The notes beneath the pieces are model-generated. The model ran no database searches and was not told the origin of the DNA. It saw nothing but the letters and a program-made list of their open reading frames with translations. Positions 10,996-23,454 of a stretch of 64,000 nt of DNA are shown here, in pieces (position 1 is the first letter of the stretch; each line of letters begins with the position of its first letter). A program made the translations under genes and the position numbers. Source of the DNA: Prillingera fragicola. Its lineage: Eukaryota; Basidiomycota; Tremellomycetes; Trichosporonales; Trichosporonaceae. The stretch lies in the NCBI GenBank assembly GCA_002335605.1, contig BEDY01000004.1:868001-932000 (forward strand), read 5' to 3'.

Positions 10996-12089
10996 ATGTC
11001 GATCGAGAACCTCACCATTGACGACACCAACGAGTCGGGCACCACCGTCGAGATCCAGTCGCGCCCTGAGCGCAAGGCTCGCAAGCAGCTCGAGGGTTAG
11101 TCTTCGTCGTCGTCGTCGGGCGGCCGGTTGGAGGTTCAAAAGTCAAAGACCACCGACACCTTCAACCGTCCCCCGACCCATCCACGCGACCAATCATGCT
11201 ACTTGGCTTTGCTGACAACCAGGTCTCGGCCTCAAGCGCGTTCCCGGAATCCAGCGCGTGACCCTCCGCCGCCCCAAGAACGTTCTCCTCGTCGTCGCCC
11301 AGCCCGAGGTCTACAAGGCCCCCGGCTCGGACTGCTACATTGTCTTTGGCGAGGCCAAGGTCGAGGACCCCTCGTCGGCTGCCCAGATCTCGGCACAGCA
11401 GCAGCTCGCTGCTTCGACCCAGGCTGCCCAGGCTGCCCACGCTTCGGGAGGCTTCAAGGACGGTGTCCCCAAGTCCCTCGAGGACCTCATGGGTGGTGAC
11501 GAGTGAGTAGCCGCGACACGAAGTGCAGCCTCGTGGGCGAGCATACATTTCATTCATACTGACGCGCGCCTTTTCTCTCTTTTCTACATTCTTGATTCTG
11601 TTTTCTTCACCGCCCCTCGCACTCACAATCACGACACTTGTCTCCTTCCTCTATCGACTCTTTTTCCTCCCTCATCCCCAACTCGCCCAACCCCCTCGCA
11701 CATGCTTGATCGAACAGCGCCCCCGAGCTCGAGGACGGCGAGAAGAAGGTCGGCACCGGCGGCGGCGGCAAGGTCGAGGACGAGGACGTCAAGCTCGTCG
11801 TTGCCCAGACTGGCTGCACCGAGGAGGCCGCGCGTGCCGCCCTCGAGGCTGAGAAGGGTGACCTTATCAATGCTAGTGAGTACGGGTGCAGGTGCGAAGC
11901 GGCGTAGCCCTCGAGTGCGAGCTGGAACAGCACGAGGAGGATTGAGCCAGGCGAGTCATGTTGCCCTCTGGGCATCTTTGTCTTCGAACCTGCTTTGCTC
12001 TGCTCCTCGTCTCCAGGCCGCCTCGCTGCCTCGCCTGACACGGCGCAACCAAACTAACTCCGAATTCAGTCATGCGCATCGGCGCCTAA
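10996..12089 (+). CDS. EGD2: Nascent polypeptide-associated complex subunit alpha
   Basis: Exons 10996-11095, 11223-11502, 11718-11875, 12070-12089; introns of 127, 215 and 194 nt, long for this window, as is common in highly expressed ribosome-linked genes. Total 185 aa. The NAC domain runs from about residue 35 ([20 protein letters not shown]) to about residue 95. The C-terminal UBA domain ([20 protein letters not shown]) ends DLINAIMRIGA. The final exon encodes only the last six codons plus stop. Family knowledge: with the beta subunit it binds ribosomes near the tunnel exit and shields emerging chains from wrong targeting. Length and domain order match the family. Confidence 0.96.
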
Positions 12090-12328
12090 AAATCGCACAG
12101 GGAGCAGCAGCGACAGAGACGTGACGAGCGGGCACCGAGGCAGCCAGGCCGTACTGTAGAGTGATTACATATTGGTCCCATGCATTGTGCGTGAGCGTAG
12201 CGAGCCCCAAGGCGCGACGAGGCTAGAGGCTAGAGGCAAGAGTGTTGGGCTTAGTACCCGTGGTCTATGTGTGGTGGGAGAAGATGGTTGTAAAGGCTGG
12301 GTATACAGGACATGGGTGTGTGTGCTGT

Positions 12329-13314
12329 TTATGAGCGCTCGCGGTTCTGGGCGTGGAACTGAAGTAGTCAGCATCTATCGTTGCGTCGCAGTCGCAGTCG
12401 CGGTCGCGGTCGCAGAAACAGCAAACAAGACCCAGCACAAGCAGCACAAGCCGCGGACAGCCTCACGCAGATCAAGCAGCTTGCAACCGCTCGGTCCCCA
12501 GGAGCACCACTTACAATATCGCGCAACTGGCCATTAGCCTCCTCGACCTGCTTGGCAAAGTATTTGGCCTTTTTGTCGAGACTGGTAATGTCGTCGGTCA
12601 AGGACTGCTTCTGGCGCGTGTGCTGGGCGTTGATCTCGGCGCGGGGCTGCTCGATGAACCTGGTCTTTGTTAGTTCGCTGGTCGTGTGCGTTGAGGACAG
12701 GGATGGGCTCGCGGGGTTGAGGTTTCTGGCTCGGACATTGTGCTGAGCGCAGCTTCGCGTTTCGGAGAACTGCTGGTGATCCTTGGTCGGAGCGCACCAA
12801 CAGAGCGACCATGGCCGAACCACTAAACTCCTGTGCGCTTGCACGAGAAGAGCGTCCTGCGGCCCGACAACAGGCGGACCACCAGCGTCTCACCGTGCAG
12901 TTACCGACTGAAGCCTCCTTGCATACGCAGGCTCGACCACGACCGGACCGCCCAGAAAGGACGACCGCAGACACACCGTCCCTCCCCACCACCCTCGCCC
13001 CCAACCCCGTCCCAACTCACATCTTTCCCACACCGCGGAACGTCCTGGTGTCCGCCTCGGGCACAGTGTCGAGCTCACGCATAGTGAGTTCGAGAATCTT
13101 GCGCTCCTTCTCCTTGCTGCCGACCTGGGCGCGGACCATGGACAGCTGGCGCTGCGACTGGATCGACTGGGTCTGGATCTGCTGCAGGATCTGGCCGCGT
13201 TAGCTGCGTACTCGGCAGGGGAGGGGGTAGCGTGCCCGACGTGCAGGGTGCGGGTTAGGTGGGTCGGTTAGTGAGACTTACCTTGCGCAGGGTGTCGTCT
13301 GAGAGGCTGGCCAT
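12329..13314 (-). CDS. PFD1: Prefoldin subunit 1
   Basis: Exons 13314-13282, 13190-13021, 12659-12515, 12358-12329; introns of 91, 361 and 156 nt. Total 125 aa. It begins MASLSDDTLRK and is mostly two long helices with a central hairpin (FRGVGKMF), the hallmark of beta-type prefoldin subunits. Family knowledge: prefoldin is a hexameric cytosolic co-chaperone that hands unfolded actin and tubulin to the CCT chaperonin. The last exon is only 10 codons. Convergent with NAC-alpha, whose stop is 239 bp away. The 361-nt intron is long, but its ends agree with the frame. Confidence 0.9.
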
Positions 13315-13529
13315 GATTGATGAGGTAGTGGACAAAGATGAGAGAAGAGCGCGTCAGTCGAGCAGCATCCATCCGTAATCGTTTCTAATCAGAGCCACAT
13401 TGGAATAGCCTCGGAGCCAAAATATCCTAATCAAGCCTTCCTAATTCCACTCACAGACTCGCAAAGTCCAACAAGGAAGGTGGAGGCCGGAATTTCCATC
13501 ACCAACCTCTCCAACCACTAGACACCAGA

Positions 13530-14810
13530 ATGGCCTCTGTCGCACGCAGTGCCCTCCGCACCGCCCTCGCCGCGCGCGCATGTGCTCGTCCTTCAGCCTC
13601 GGTTTTCGCCTCAGCGCCCCGCTTTTCTGGCGCTCGCTTTGCTAGCTCATCGGCCGTCCGCAGCGCTGAGACTAGGCCTGGCCCGGCGCTGACTGCTACG
13701 AACCGTGAGTCACCAGTGCGCCAGCTGAGCGTCTTAATCTCGTGGGACAGAGCTATAGGCTAATTATCTAGGTGCCGAGACTCAGCTCCGCCGTTTTTGG
13801 AAGTATGTCCACGTCAAGGACGCCGAGGAGGGTGGTGAGTGACTCTGAAGCCTCGGCATGCGACTCAACGAGCGGCGTCGAGAGCTGTTCACCTCCTTGC
13901 AACAAGCTGATCAAAAAGGCTTCCACATCACTCTTGACCAACGTAACCTCAAGACGCCCTCGGGATCCAAGCTCATCATTCCCCGCGAGCGCCAGCTGCT
14001 CGCCCTCCTTATTGCTGCCGAGTGGGAGAACCAGGATCAGGTGCTCAAGCAGCACGCGCTTCCTTTGGTGAGTCGGTTGGCGGGTGAAGGCTTGTTTCGC
14101 CCGCAAGGTGCTGTTTCTGCAGCTTCATGTGTCGCCCTGGACCTTGATCTTCACCTGCTGCACTGGACCTGGTAGAATGATCACGGTGCTGACAAACAGA
14201 CTTCGCTTGCGTCGCGTGCCATTGACGGTCTCGCTGACCCCGCAACACGTGAGGGTGTCACTGAGCAGATGCTCAAGTACCTGTCCACCGATACCATCTG
14301 GTGAGCCTCAGCCTGTGCTGTAGAGGAAGGGTATGCCGCTGTGCGGTCCCCCGATACTCTGATACTTTGCCTTCGGCCTGCGTGTGCTAATACCTCAGCT
14401 ACCCAGACGACCACCCGGCGGCCCTCGTCCGCCTCCAGCACCAGTACTGGGACCCTCTCTACAAGTGGCTAAAGGACGACTTCGGCGTCACCCTGAACAT
14501 GGCCGTGGGCTTTTCGGCCGCCGAGCAGTCCCCCCAGACCATCGCCGCCATGCGCGCTGAGCTGGACACGCTCGACGTCTGGGAGCTGGCCGCGTTTGAG
14601 CGCGCCGCATACGCTACTAAATCGTTTGTGATTGCCCTCGCCCTCATCAAGGGACGGCTTACTGCCGAGCAGGCTGCGCTGGCTAGCCATGCCGAGGTTG
14701 CCAGCCAGATTGAGCGGTGGGGTGAGGTCGAGGATACCCACGATGTCGATTATCAGGATATTCGCCGCGCGCTGGGAAGTGCGGCTTGTATGATTAACAA
14801 GGGGCAGTAG
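13530..14810 (+). CDS. ATP12: ATP synthase F1 assembly chaperone Atp12
   Basis: Exons 13530-13704, 13772-13834, 13919-14067, 14200-14300, 14399-14810. Total 299 aa. The N-terminus (MASVARSALRTALAARACAR...) is rich in Arg, Ala and Ser without acids, a typical mitochondrial presequence. The body carries the Atp12 core: RRFWKYVHVKDAEEG, LDQRNLKTPSGSKLIIP, AAEWENQDQ and the C-terminal AVGFSAAEQ with helices after it. Family knowledge: this matrix chaperone binds the F1 alpha subunit during assembly of ATP synthase. The second and third introns (84 and 132 nt) have clear GTGAGT donors. Start at the only ATG before the presequence. Confidence 0.93.
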
Positions 14811-15046
14811 ATGCACGGCATGGTTGCAAGTGGGTGGCAGAGGGGCAGGTGGGGCATTTGACCCAGGCATGGCTAGACGCGGGTAGCCGCAAACTGATCA
14901 TCTTTAACTGGCACAGTTCTGTACGTCGTCAGAGTGCGCCTTGCAGCACCAAAACGTCTGCAGCAAACAGTCGATGCTGAAAAGTGCATATGCAATATCT
15001 ATCCACGGAGCCATGCTCCTCCTCCCGCTGCGCTCTCGCAGGCACT

Positions 15047-15559
15047 CTACTTCTTGGCCTTCCTCTTCTGCGGCCCCGCCCTCTGGCGATCACTGAGCGT
15101 CTCCTCCTTGGCACCCACCGACATCCAGCTCAGGTCCTCGGCCCCGAAAGCGCTCTCGGCCTTCTTGGGCGCCTCCTCGGCCGCAGCCCCCTCGGCGATC
15201 TCGGCAGCGACCTCGAACCTACGCCTGAAGCGGCCCACGCGGCCGTCAACCGAGTCGTCACCCGCACCGCGACGCTCAGTTCCGGGCGCCCACAGCGGGT
15301 TGTTGGTCACGTCACGCGTGAGGCGCAAGATGGAGGGAGTGGGTGCGGTGGTGCAGGACGTGAAAGTTGAGCCGTCGGACAGGACGACCTTTTGCGCGTA
15401 GATTGCCGGCATGGGGTTGGGGAGGGTCGGGGTGGCCTTCTTCAGGTGGGTACGGCTGCGCCAGGGATTAGGGGGGATGGGGGCGCGGCGGGAGTGGGCC
15501 GCGCGCGCGAGGGTGGGTGCAGGTGTGCGCGCGAGGGGGCGGAGGGTGGTGAGGGACAT
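15047..15559 (-). CDS. Mitochondrial large-subunit ribosomal protein bL31m
   Basis: A single exon of 170 aa. The start at 15559 gives MSLTTLRPLARTPAPTLARA, a basic, acid-free mitochondrial presequence. An upstream in-frame extension exists but reads as leader. The central segment (YAQKVVLSDGSTFTSCTT, then LRLTRDVTNNPLWAPG) matches the fungal bL31m core, where a beta hairpin is followed by a conserved 'trp-apg' ending. The C-terminus is Ala/Glu then Lys/Arg-rich (PQKRKAKK), suited to rRNA contact. Family knowledge: a component of the mitochondrial 54S subunit. Assignment rests on this core only. Confidence 0.8.
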   Translation of the reverse strand: MSLTTLRPLARTPAPTLARAAHSRRAPIPPNPWRSRTHLKKATPTLPNPMPAIYAQKVVLSDGSTFTSCTTAPTPSILRLTRDVTNNPLWAPGTERRGAGDDSVDGRVGRFRRRFEVAAEIAEGAAAEEAPKKAESAFGAEDLSWMSVGAKEETLSDRQRAGPQKRKAKK

Positions 15560-15959
15560 TGTTGGGCGGTGCGGTTCAGAGTGCACGAATGGGAAAAGAT
15601 CGCTCAAAAGAGTTGAACCCGTGGTAGTTAATCGTTCGGAGAGATCGCTGCTGCTGCCGTCGTGGGTATTGTTGTTGGTGTTGGTTGTAGAGTTCAGCAG
15701 AGTGTGCAAAGAGGTCGTCTTCGACATTTTCCGGGCATCCACCAAGAATCATCAAAGTCGACCGTGAGAAATCTGGCATGGGTACAGCCGTGGGAAACCT
15801 GAACACGTGGGCAAAGAATGGAGGTGGTGCCTGAGCTCGAGTCGCGGCCCAGACATTTTGGATGGCTTGCTTGCATCTACTGTCATTAACAACAACATTG
15901 GTCCTCTGCTCTGAAGCTTGCGTTTTTGCTTGGACAGACAGGAAGCATAATCTGCCAAC
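15560..15959. other. Divergent intergenic region
   Basis: Lies between bL31m (minus) and THG1 (plus). Small overlapping frames only; expected to hold both promoters. Confidence 0.6.
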
Positions 15960-17112
15960 ATGGCCAAATCACGATTCGAATATGTTAAAAACTACGAGCT
16001 GGACGACATGCTCATGCCCAACGCCTATATTGTCATCCGCGTTGATGGCCGTGGGTTCCACAAGTGAGTTGCCACCATGATCCGGCGCATGTAATCTGGA
16101 GGTCTAGTGGTGGCTTGTGACCAATCTTTGGTCGGAGCCTGTGTGCTTGGTGCTGACATGCAGGTTCTCCGATGCGCATGAGTTCGAAAAGCCCAACGAC
16201 GTGCGCGCCCTTGATCTCATGAACCGCGCGGCAAAGGCGGTCATGGATGAGTTTGTGGATATCGTCTTGGCGTTTGGAGAGAGCGACGAGTTTAGGTGTG
16301 TAGGAAGTGAAAGCTATGTAAAGCAGGACTAATGGCGTAGCTTCTTGATGCGCAAGTCGGCAAAAGTCTACGGACGGCGGCGAAGGTACGTCGGCGCTGG
16401 CGCTCACGAGAGCTGTATCAGAGCCTGTTATTTGAACATTGCTAACGCAACAGCAAACTCAATTCAGCAGTCGCCTCCATCTTCACTTCAGCCTATGTCT
16501 TCTACTGGAGAACATATTTCCCAGATTACGAGCTCAAGTACCCACCAACATTTGACTCTCGCGTCGTGCTTTACCCGGGAGAGAAGGAGATTCGAGACTA
16601 CTTTGCCTGGAGGCAGGCAGACAGTGAGTCCAGCTCTGTCCATACAGTGACTGACGACAGCCCACATCAACAACTTGTATAACACTTGCTTCTGGGCACT
16701 TGTGCACGATGGCAAGACACCACAGGAGGCGAACAAGGAGTTGCAAGTGGGTCTTCCCTTCTATACAAGTCTGACAACATAGGGCACAGTCTCAAACGAT
16801 AAGAACGAGATGCTCTTCACTCGCTACGGTATCAACTACAACAAGATTCCGGCCTACTTCCGGAAAGGCAGCACACTCGTGCGCATCGACCCAGACGCTG
16901 AAAAGCGGGCAGCGTTGGCACTGGAGAAGCTTGAGCTCGAGACCAAGCCATCTCCTGACACAGACCAGCCTGCTGCAGTTGAGAACAACACTCCCGTTCG
17001 GAAACAGCCCAAGCTCAAGCCTTACGAGGGCATCTCGGGCGAGATCGTGATCGTGCACGAGGACATCATCAAGAACGCATTCTGGGTCGCGAGGCCTTGG
17101 CTACTCGCTTGA
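15960..17112 (+). CDS. THG1: tRNA(His) guanylyltransferase
   Basis: Exons 15960-16063, 16164-16295, 16341-16385, 16454-16623, 16661-16746, 16783-17112. Total 288 aa. Motifs: VIRVDGRGFHKF with catalytic Asp29 and FGESDEFSF with Asp76. Both metal-binding aspartates sit at the numbering known for this family. The segments YVFYWRTYFP and THINNLYNTCFWALV are family signatures. Family knowledge: the enzyme adds the extra G-1 to the 5' end of tRNA-His by reverse (3'-5') polymerisation, required for histidylation. The C-terminal quarter has a charged, Pro-rich insert (KPSPDTDQPAAVENN) typical of fungal versions. Splicing restored every motif, so the model is secure. Confidence 0.96.
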
Positions 17113-17975
17113 GGGCTGTCGCTCCGGCAGGTGGTATTGCGGCCAACCCAGATACAGATTAGTGTAGTGACATAACGCATAGCATGGCTCTTGGACTGAA
17201 TTACGGCTTGACTTGGTTGACAACGTATACTAAACCTTTCATGCCCTTAGAGAGCTAGCCCTTGTTTGCGACTCACAGTTCCTTGCTACGATGGTCACTA
17301 TTGAGTGAGGCGAGACCAGTAGCACAGTCTGCCAGGGCGCGTGCAAGGGCTTGCGCCATCGAAAGGTGCGAACACGAGTGCGAATGCGAGAATGTCGATC
17401 CCCCTGATCGTACCGCCGATCACGTCCACTGACACAGTCCGGAACGCAAGCATGTTGCTGGCCGCCCATCTGTATCTGCTCGCCACATGGCCAACGTCTG
17501 GGTGTGCGTGACGTCCTCCAACATTCGACCACCCGCTGTCGTGGCGGGCGGCCGCGGAACTAGATACCGACCCCATCTTCCACGGCCTCCACCAGCCGGC
17601 CGGAGCAAGCCTCCACATCATGATCGCCAAGCAGCGCTCTTGCGTTGGCCCCATGGGCACATTTATTGTATGCATGCTACCTGATCAACATCCACACCAC
17701 CTCCTCTTTGTACCCATATTCTCAGTTTTGTCTGTTCGTGCATACTCGCTCGGTGGTTGTGCACAACGTCAATACCATCTTCACCGTTATCACCTCCCAA
17801 TACCCGGCCATCGCCGTTTTTGCTCCCGCCCATCCACCCGGCCCGAACGAGTCGTCCGCCAGTGTCCAGGTCCAACTTCTTTGCAAGACGTGCCAAAGAA
17901 AGAACCACCCTCTCCCCCTCTCACTCTCACTCACCACTCTCCGTGCTCGGCTCGTTTGTTTGGTGTGAATTCAAA
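17113..17975. other. Intergenic, no gene seen
   Basis: Lies between THG1 and the carrier gene. The 250 bases before 17976 are pyrimidine-rich and look like the carrier's leader. Short frames on both strands show no recognisable product. Confidence 0.6.
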
Positions 17976-19600
17976 ATGGCAGCAGTAGCAATCCCAAAAG
18001 AGACCGCCAACCCGGGCCCCATGTACGACAACACTACGCCGTCCCCGGCTCGTGTGCCCCTGTCCCTCGGCGAGCTGTTCATGGTCGGTGGCCTCGCTGG
18101 ATGTGCGGCCGTCACTGTTAGTGAGTAATCTTGGTGTGGAGAGCTGTCGGGACAGGGCATACTTTGCTGGGAGTGGCTCAAAGGCTAGTGGTTGGAGTTT
18201 GGAGCAGGGAGCTGCAGAGCAGCGGCTCTCTGGCTGACGAGATGGGGCGAGGCTGGTCGGCGACGGCAGCTGGGCTGGTGGCGAGGACCATGGTCTGCCA
18301 CGCACCAACAGCAGTGGCACGACCTGCGCTATGGCATCGTCGCACCAATCTCGCGTCGCCGCCCACCGTCGCTTCCCTTCGCCCCAGCTTGGAGTCGCGA
18401 GCACTACCAGCAGCGATGACGGAGCTTCATTGTGGCCATGTCCCAGCTGGCCCACGTAGTCCGCACACCATGTCCACATCATCACCCCCAGACCCGAAGT
18501 ATCATCACAGTGCTATTCTAACATTCCAGCCAACGTTGCCGAGACGATGAAGACGCGTCTGCAGCTACAGGGCGAGCTGGTCAAGCAGGACGCCAATGTC
18601 GAGCGTGTCTACAAGAACGTGGGCGACGTGTTCCGCAAGACATGGAAGAATGAGGGTATTCGTGGTCTTCAGCGTGGTCTCGTGCCTGCGTACGGATACC
18701 AGATCCTGCTCAACGGTTCGCGTCTCGGTTTCTACGAGCCCCTCAGGACCAACATCAACAAGCTTGTTGGATACAAGCCTAGCGAACACATTTTCTGGAC
18801 CAGTATCCTTGCCGGTGCCACTACTGGATGTATTGGAGGTCAGTTTGATGACTGTAGGGATGTGCGAGCTCTACCATGAGCTGCAACGTGACCTCGATAC
18901 TCTCGCACAGCCGCTGACACCCCCAGCCACGCTCGGCTCGCCTCTCTTCCTGATCAAGGCCCGCATGCAGGCCTACTCCCCCGTGCTCCCTGTCGGTGCC
19001 CAGCACTACTACAAGAACTCGTGGGACGCCCTGTCAACAATCGTGCGCAGCGACGGCTTCACCGGTCTGTGGCGCGGAGTCTCGGCCGCAATCCTCCGTA
19101 CAGTATGCGGATCCGCCGTCCAGCTCCCCTCGTACAACTTTACAAAGGACCAGCTCGTCAAGCACGGTGTCTTCAAGGAGGGAAGTTTCTGGATGTACCT
19201 CGCATCGTCGGCTGTCTCGGGTGTCGTTGTGTGCGGCGCCATGCAGCCGGCCGACACGGTTCTTACCCGCATGTACAACCAGAACACTGTTACCGACCCT
19301 GTTACAGGCAAGGTCCGTGGTGCGCTGTACACAAACCCTATCGACTGCCTGTGGAAGACTGCCAAGACCGAGGGCTTGAGGGGATGGTACAAGGGTGAGT
19401 GTGGCGCAGTCGACGCACAGCAATGTGTGAAGGCCTGACCAGCAAGTCCGGGACTCGTGGGACTGTTCTATGAGTGAGAATATAGCTGACAAGCAGGTAC
19501 CACGGCACATTTCCTTCGCATCGCGCCCCACACGGTTATTACCCTCGTCGCCAACGAGCTCATTGGCAAGGAGTACAAAAAGTACACTGGCCGCGGATAG
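17976..19600 (+). CDS. OAC1: Mitochondrial carrier, Oac1/SLC25A34-35 type
   Basis: Exons 17976-18120, 18530-18838, 18927-19394, 19497-19600; introns of 409, 88 and 102 nt. Total 341 aa. Three carrier repeats are visible: GELFMVGGLAGCAAVTVTN...KTRLQLQGEL; the second with PLFLIKARMQ; the third with QPADTVLTRMYNQ. The second and third signature segments are the usual kind for the oxaloacetate/sulfate carrier group. The first reads VAETMK, so the signature proline is replaced. The second repeat continues RSDGFTGLWRG and the third EGLRGWYKG. Family knowledge: an inner mitochondrial membrane antiporter moving oxaloacetate, sulfate or related dicarboxylates. The substrate is assigned by resemblance only. 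A very short additional exon inside the last intron cannot be excluded. Confidence 0.88.
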
Positions 19601-19936
19601 ATTAGTCAACGAGAGAAGACAGATACAGTTTTGGATTAGCGGTGATCCTTCGGGATTAGCAGTGTACCGCATAGCATTTCCGCCTCGAGGCATGCATGTG
19701 CATCATCTAGCCGTCTGCTGCGAGCCAACTTTACTGGCGCTGGCCAGGTGTGTAGGCGAAAGCGAGGCGTGAGACGCGGCAACTACAAGTGGAGCGACCA
19801 CTGCCGACAGGCAAGAGTGCCTTGGGGCCGGGCGGGGGCGTCCGAGCTGCACACAGGCTGCTGCACAAGTGCCGATCGAGCTGAGCTGAGGGTGGTGAAC
19901 ACCACCAGTCCACAGGGATCAAACAAGAGTAAACAC
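19601..19936. other. Convergent intergenic region
   Basis: 3' ends of the carrier (plus) and UPF1 (minus) face each other here. No gene was seen. Confidence 0.6.
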
Positions 19937-22900
19937 TTAGAAGTCGGTCACGCCAGCCTGGCTAGGTGCGATACTCTGCGCATCGTCGTCTCCAGCCTTG
20001 TAGCCGTAGGCGTAGCTGCTGACCGCGTCCGAGGGCGTAATGGAGCCAACAGACAGCTTGCGCTGGCCCATCCCAGGATGGAGCTTCTTGTCCAGACCCA
20101 TCGTAGGCGGACCGGCGGGGAGGCGGTCGTACTGCGAGTAGGCAATAGAGCTAGCGCGAGACGACATGGGGGCCAGGGCATGGCCGCCTGGTGCGAGCGA
20201 GGAAGCGTCGCTGTCCGCCGGCTGCTGCGAGATGACCGACGACGCGTAGCCCGAGTACGACATCTTCTTGTTGCCCGGCATGGCGCTGAGGGGGAAGCTC
20301 TGCGTCATAGCCTGCGAAACCACTGACTGTGCGTCGGGTGGTACAAAGGCGATCGTATCGTGTGTGCGGTAGTAGGCCGCGTCGAAGCGCGAGGGTGGGG
20401 GTGCGCGGGACGCAGCAGATGCCTTCTCGATGTATTCGTTCGCCGGGGTCTCGAAGCGACGGAAGGGATCCATGGCGCGTGCCAGTGACTTTTTCGGTTT
20501 GCTGAACTGAAGCATACTCGGCTGCAGGTTGCTGAGCGGTCCTTCGACAAAGCAAGACTTCTCCTTGTAGTGCGTGAGGAGGTAGAGCCAGAGCGGGTGC
20601 TTGCTGAGTACCTTCGGGTTGCCGAGAATGACAACACCGTACTTGGCTCGAGTCAGTGCGACGTTGAGACGGCGAGGGTCGTTAAGGAAACCAATTCCCT
20701 GGTGCTCGTTGGAACGAACACACGAGAGAATGATATAGTCCTTCTCGCGACCCTGGAAAGCGTCGACACTGGCCACCTCGACCTCCTTGTAAAGTTCCTT
20801 CTTGAGCGAGCCGTGCAGCTGCATGTACGACACAATGTACGAGCGCTGGCCCTCGTAAGGCGTAATGACACCAATCTGCGAGGGAAGCACGCCAGACTTG
20901 AAGAACTTGGTGACCATCTTCTCAACATTGGATGCTTCGGTACGGTTGAGGAACGACGTTCCGCTCGATGAGATCTCCTCCGTACCCAAGTTCTGGTGGA
21001 AAAACATAGGGGTGTCGGATACGGGCCAAGGGAAGTCGACGTTCTTGCGCAGACGCTCAGGTGCAGTGACACCATTCTGAAGCGTGCCCTCGTAGAACAT
21101 GTTCGAGGGGAACTCGGACAGGCAGGGGTGCATGCGGTACTGGACCTGCAGGCGGATGGGGCGGTTGCCGAGAATGACGAGACGCTCGAAGAGGGACTGG
21201 GACAGGCCAGCACGAGCAGCTTTCTTGTTCATGATGACAGGGCCGAGCTGCTGGTGGTCACCAACAAGAACAGCCTGCTTGCAGCCCATGACCAAGGGGA
21301 TCATGCATTCGGGCTCAGCTGCCTGAGTGGCCTCGTCGATGAGCACAGTGCGGAACTTGAACTTGGCCAGGCGGGGGTCGCCAGCACCGACACAGGTGGT
21401 GCAGATGACGTCGGCCGCGTTGAGAACGTCCTTTTCGCACGCGCGGACAAGCGACTTGTACTTGCGCTCGTCACTCTGTGACAGCTCTCCCTGGTCGTTG
21501 CGAAGCTGAATGAGCTTCTGCAGCTCAGGACGAGTGTCGTTGGCGGCCACCTGGTTGTGCAGCGAGAGGAAAGCTACCGACGAGTCGAGCGCCTCGCGCG
21601 ACTTGGCGGCAAGACGCACAACCTTCAGACCGGTCTGGTGAATCTTCTCACACAGGTGGTCGACGGCGACGTTGGAGGGAGCGCAAACGAGCACCTGACC
21701 TGGGTTCATCTTGGCCAGGTGGTACACAATAGAAGCCGAGGTGACAGTCTTTCCGGTACCAGGAGGACCCTGAATCAGACTGAGTGGCTTCTGCAGAACA
21801 GCTTTGACAGCAGCCATTTGCGAGTGGTTGAGCTCGGGAAGGTTGGGCGCGGTGAAGCGCTTGGGCATCTGGGTACGCAGAACCTGGGGTTCCAGCTCGT
21901 GGCCGAGGAGCTTATGGTAGATGTAGCCCGAGACACTCTTCTCGTCGATGGCAAACGTCTTCATCGCCGCCTGCATGCGGTCGAAACTCGTGGCCTTCCA
22001 GACAAAGTCGGCCGAGAAACCGTGCGTGCAGTCGGTAGGCACACTGTCCGACCTCCTGAGCTCGAGACAGATTTCGTCGGATATGTTGTTGGGAACCTTG
22101 ATGACACTTCCAACACCCTCCCAAAGCTTGTCCGAGCTGCCGCCAAGAGTGGCCCAGCCCTTCATGCTTGCACCGACAAGCTTGAGACGAAGTTCGTCAC
22201 CGACGGCCAGACGGACCTCTCCACTCTCCAGTTTGGGCATGGAGAACCAAGCTAGGCGTTTCTGGTTAAGACCCATGTCCCAGCGAATCGTAATGTCGTT
22301 CTCGGTCTGTGACTCCTTCATGCGCTTGTCATAGTCGGCCTCGATCTTGACCAGCGGGCCAAAAATGTTCTGGTACTGATAGGCATCTTCATACCTGAGC
22401 AGGATCGGCTGCATCTCTTCCTCGCTTGCCTGCGCTTCGGCATCCTCAAGACGTGCCTGTGGGTTGTCCCTCCAGAGGTCCTCGAGCTTGGCGATCTGCG
22501 CCATGGAGATCTGGAGGGCACGCAGCTGCTCCGCCTCAGAGGGGACCTTGACGAGCCACGAAAGGAAGGAGCGGTCATCGATGATCGCTGACCACTGCGA
22601 CGTGTCCCAGTTGATGTCACGCGAACTGGTCAACGCAGCGCACGGTTGCCTGTCGTCAGCTTGGCCTAGGTGCGAGCCACTCACCTGCAGAGAAGCACCA
22701 CAACGGTGTCGCTCTTCGCCGGGATGAAACCAAGAAGAAAGACATTTTTACTACCGCAGTTGTAACCTACATGTCAGCGCCAATCTACAGCCGCCCACTC
22801 ACACTCTGGCGTTGTCTCGCCCAGGGCGCTCTCGCGATGAAGAATGACCTCCTTGTGCTTCGCCTTGACGAGATGGTTGACAATGTGGGATGCCGAAGTG

Positions 22901-23454
22901 TTGCCGCGCGAGTTGCAGAACCACTTGCTGCAGTGCAAGCACTACTGTTAGCTCCATACATGAATATAGACCCACTTTTACGACGCATTGCGGGTTATGA
23001 ATTCCACAGTAACTGATCTGTCAGCACCTCCTCGCCACTGTGACACGAACCTGCAGGCATGCTCGATACCGTAGCCGAGAGGCAGCTCCTCCTCGCGAAA
23101 ATCGTCCATGCCGTGGTCGTACTCGTCTCCGTAAGGGGCATCCATGCCACGGCCATGCAGCGACAGTGTGTCAAGGCTGCTTTCGATGCCAGCGGTGCTG
23201 CCTGGGTGGTGGTTGTGATGACGATGTCCAGCGTGGGGCACTAGGACGTGCTCAGTCATAGCACTGGGCGCAGCGCTGTAGACAGACGTGGTGTCGTCTG
23301 CGCCGTACTGTAGCATCGTTAGCACGCAGTTGGGTGGCAAGAAAGTGGAACGCAGGGCGGCATGGAGGTGGGCTGCAAGCAGACGGAGCAATGTTGAAGG
23401 CCTTGGGTGCCTACTTACCTGTGATGCGCCCTCAAATGTGGTGAAGGGATCCAT
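19937..23454 (-). CDS. UPF1: ATP-dependent RNA helicase Upf1 (nonsense-mediated decay)
   Basis: Exons 23454-23419, 23307-23051, 23012-22976, 22941-22803, 22766-22685, 22649-19937. Total 1087 aa. The Cys/His-rich zinc domain starts at Cys97 ([15 protein letters not shown]) and runs through [11 protein letters not shown] and [14 protein letters not shown] to about residue 187. It is assembled from four small exons with 34-38-nt introns. The superfamily 1 helicase core follows: GPPGTGKT (478-485), [30 protein letters not shown] and [11 protein letters not shown] low-complexity Ser/Gln-rich tail follows, with one SQ dipeptide in APSQAG. Family knowledge: Upf1 binds Upf2 through the zinc domain and drives decay of mRNAs with premature stops. 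Start at 23454 gives [10 protein letters not shown]. Divergent from TRM44 across 238 bp. Confidence 0.97.

Noticed and set aside
15560..15745. N-terminal extension of bL31m
   Set aside because: The extension is Thr/Asn/Ser-rich and leader-like, whereas the ATG at 15559 gives a proper mitochondrial presequence.
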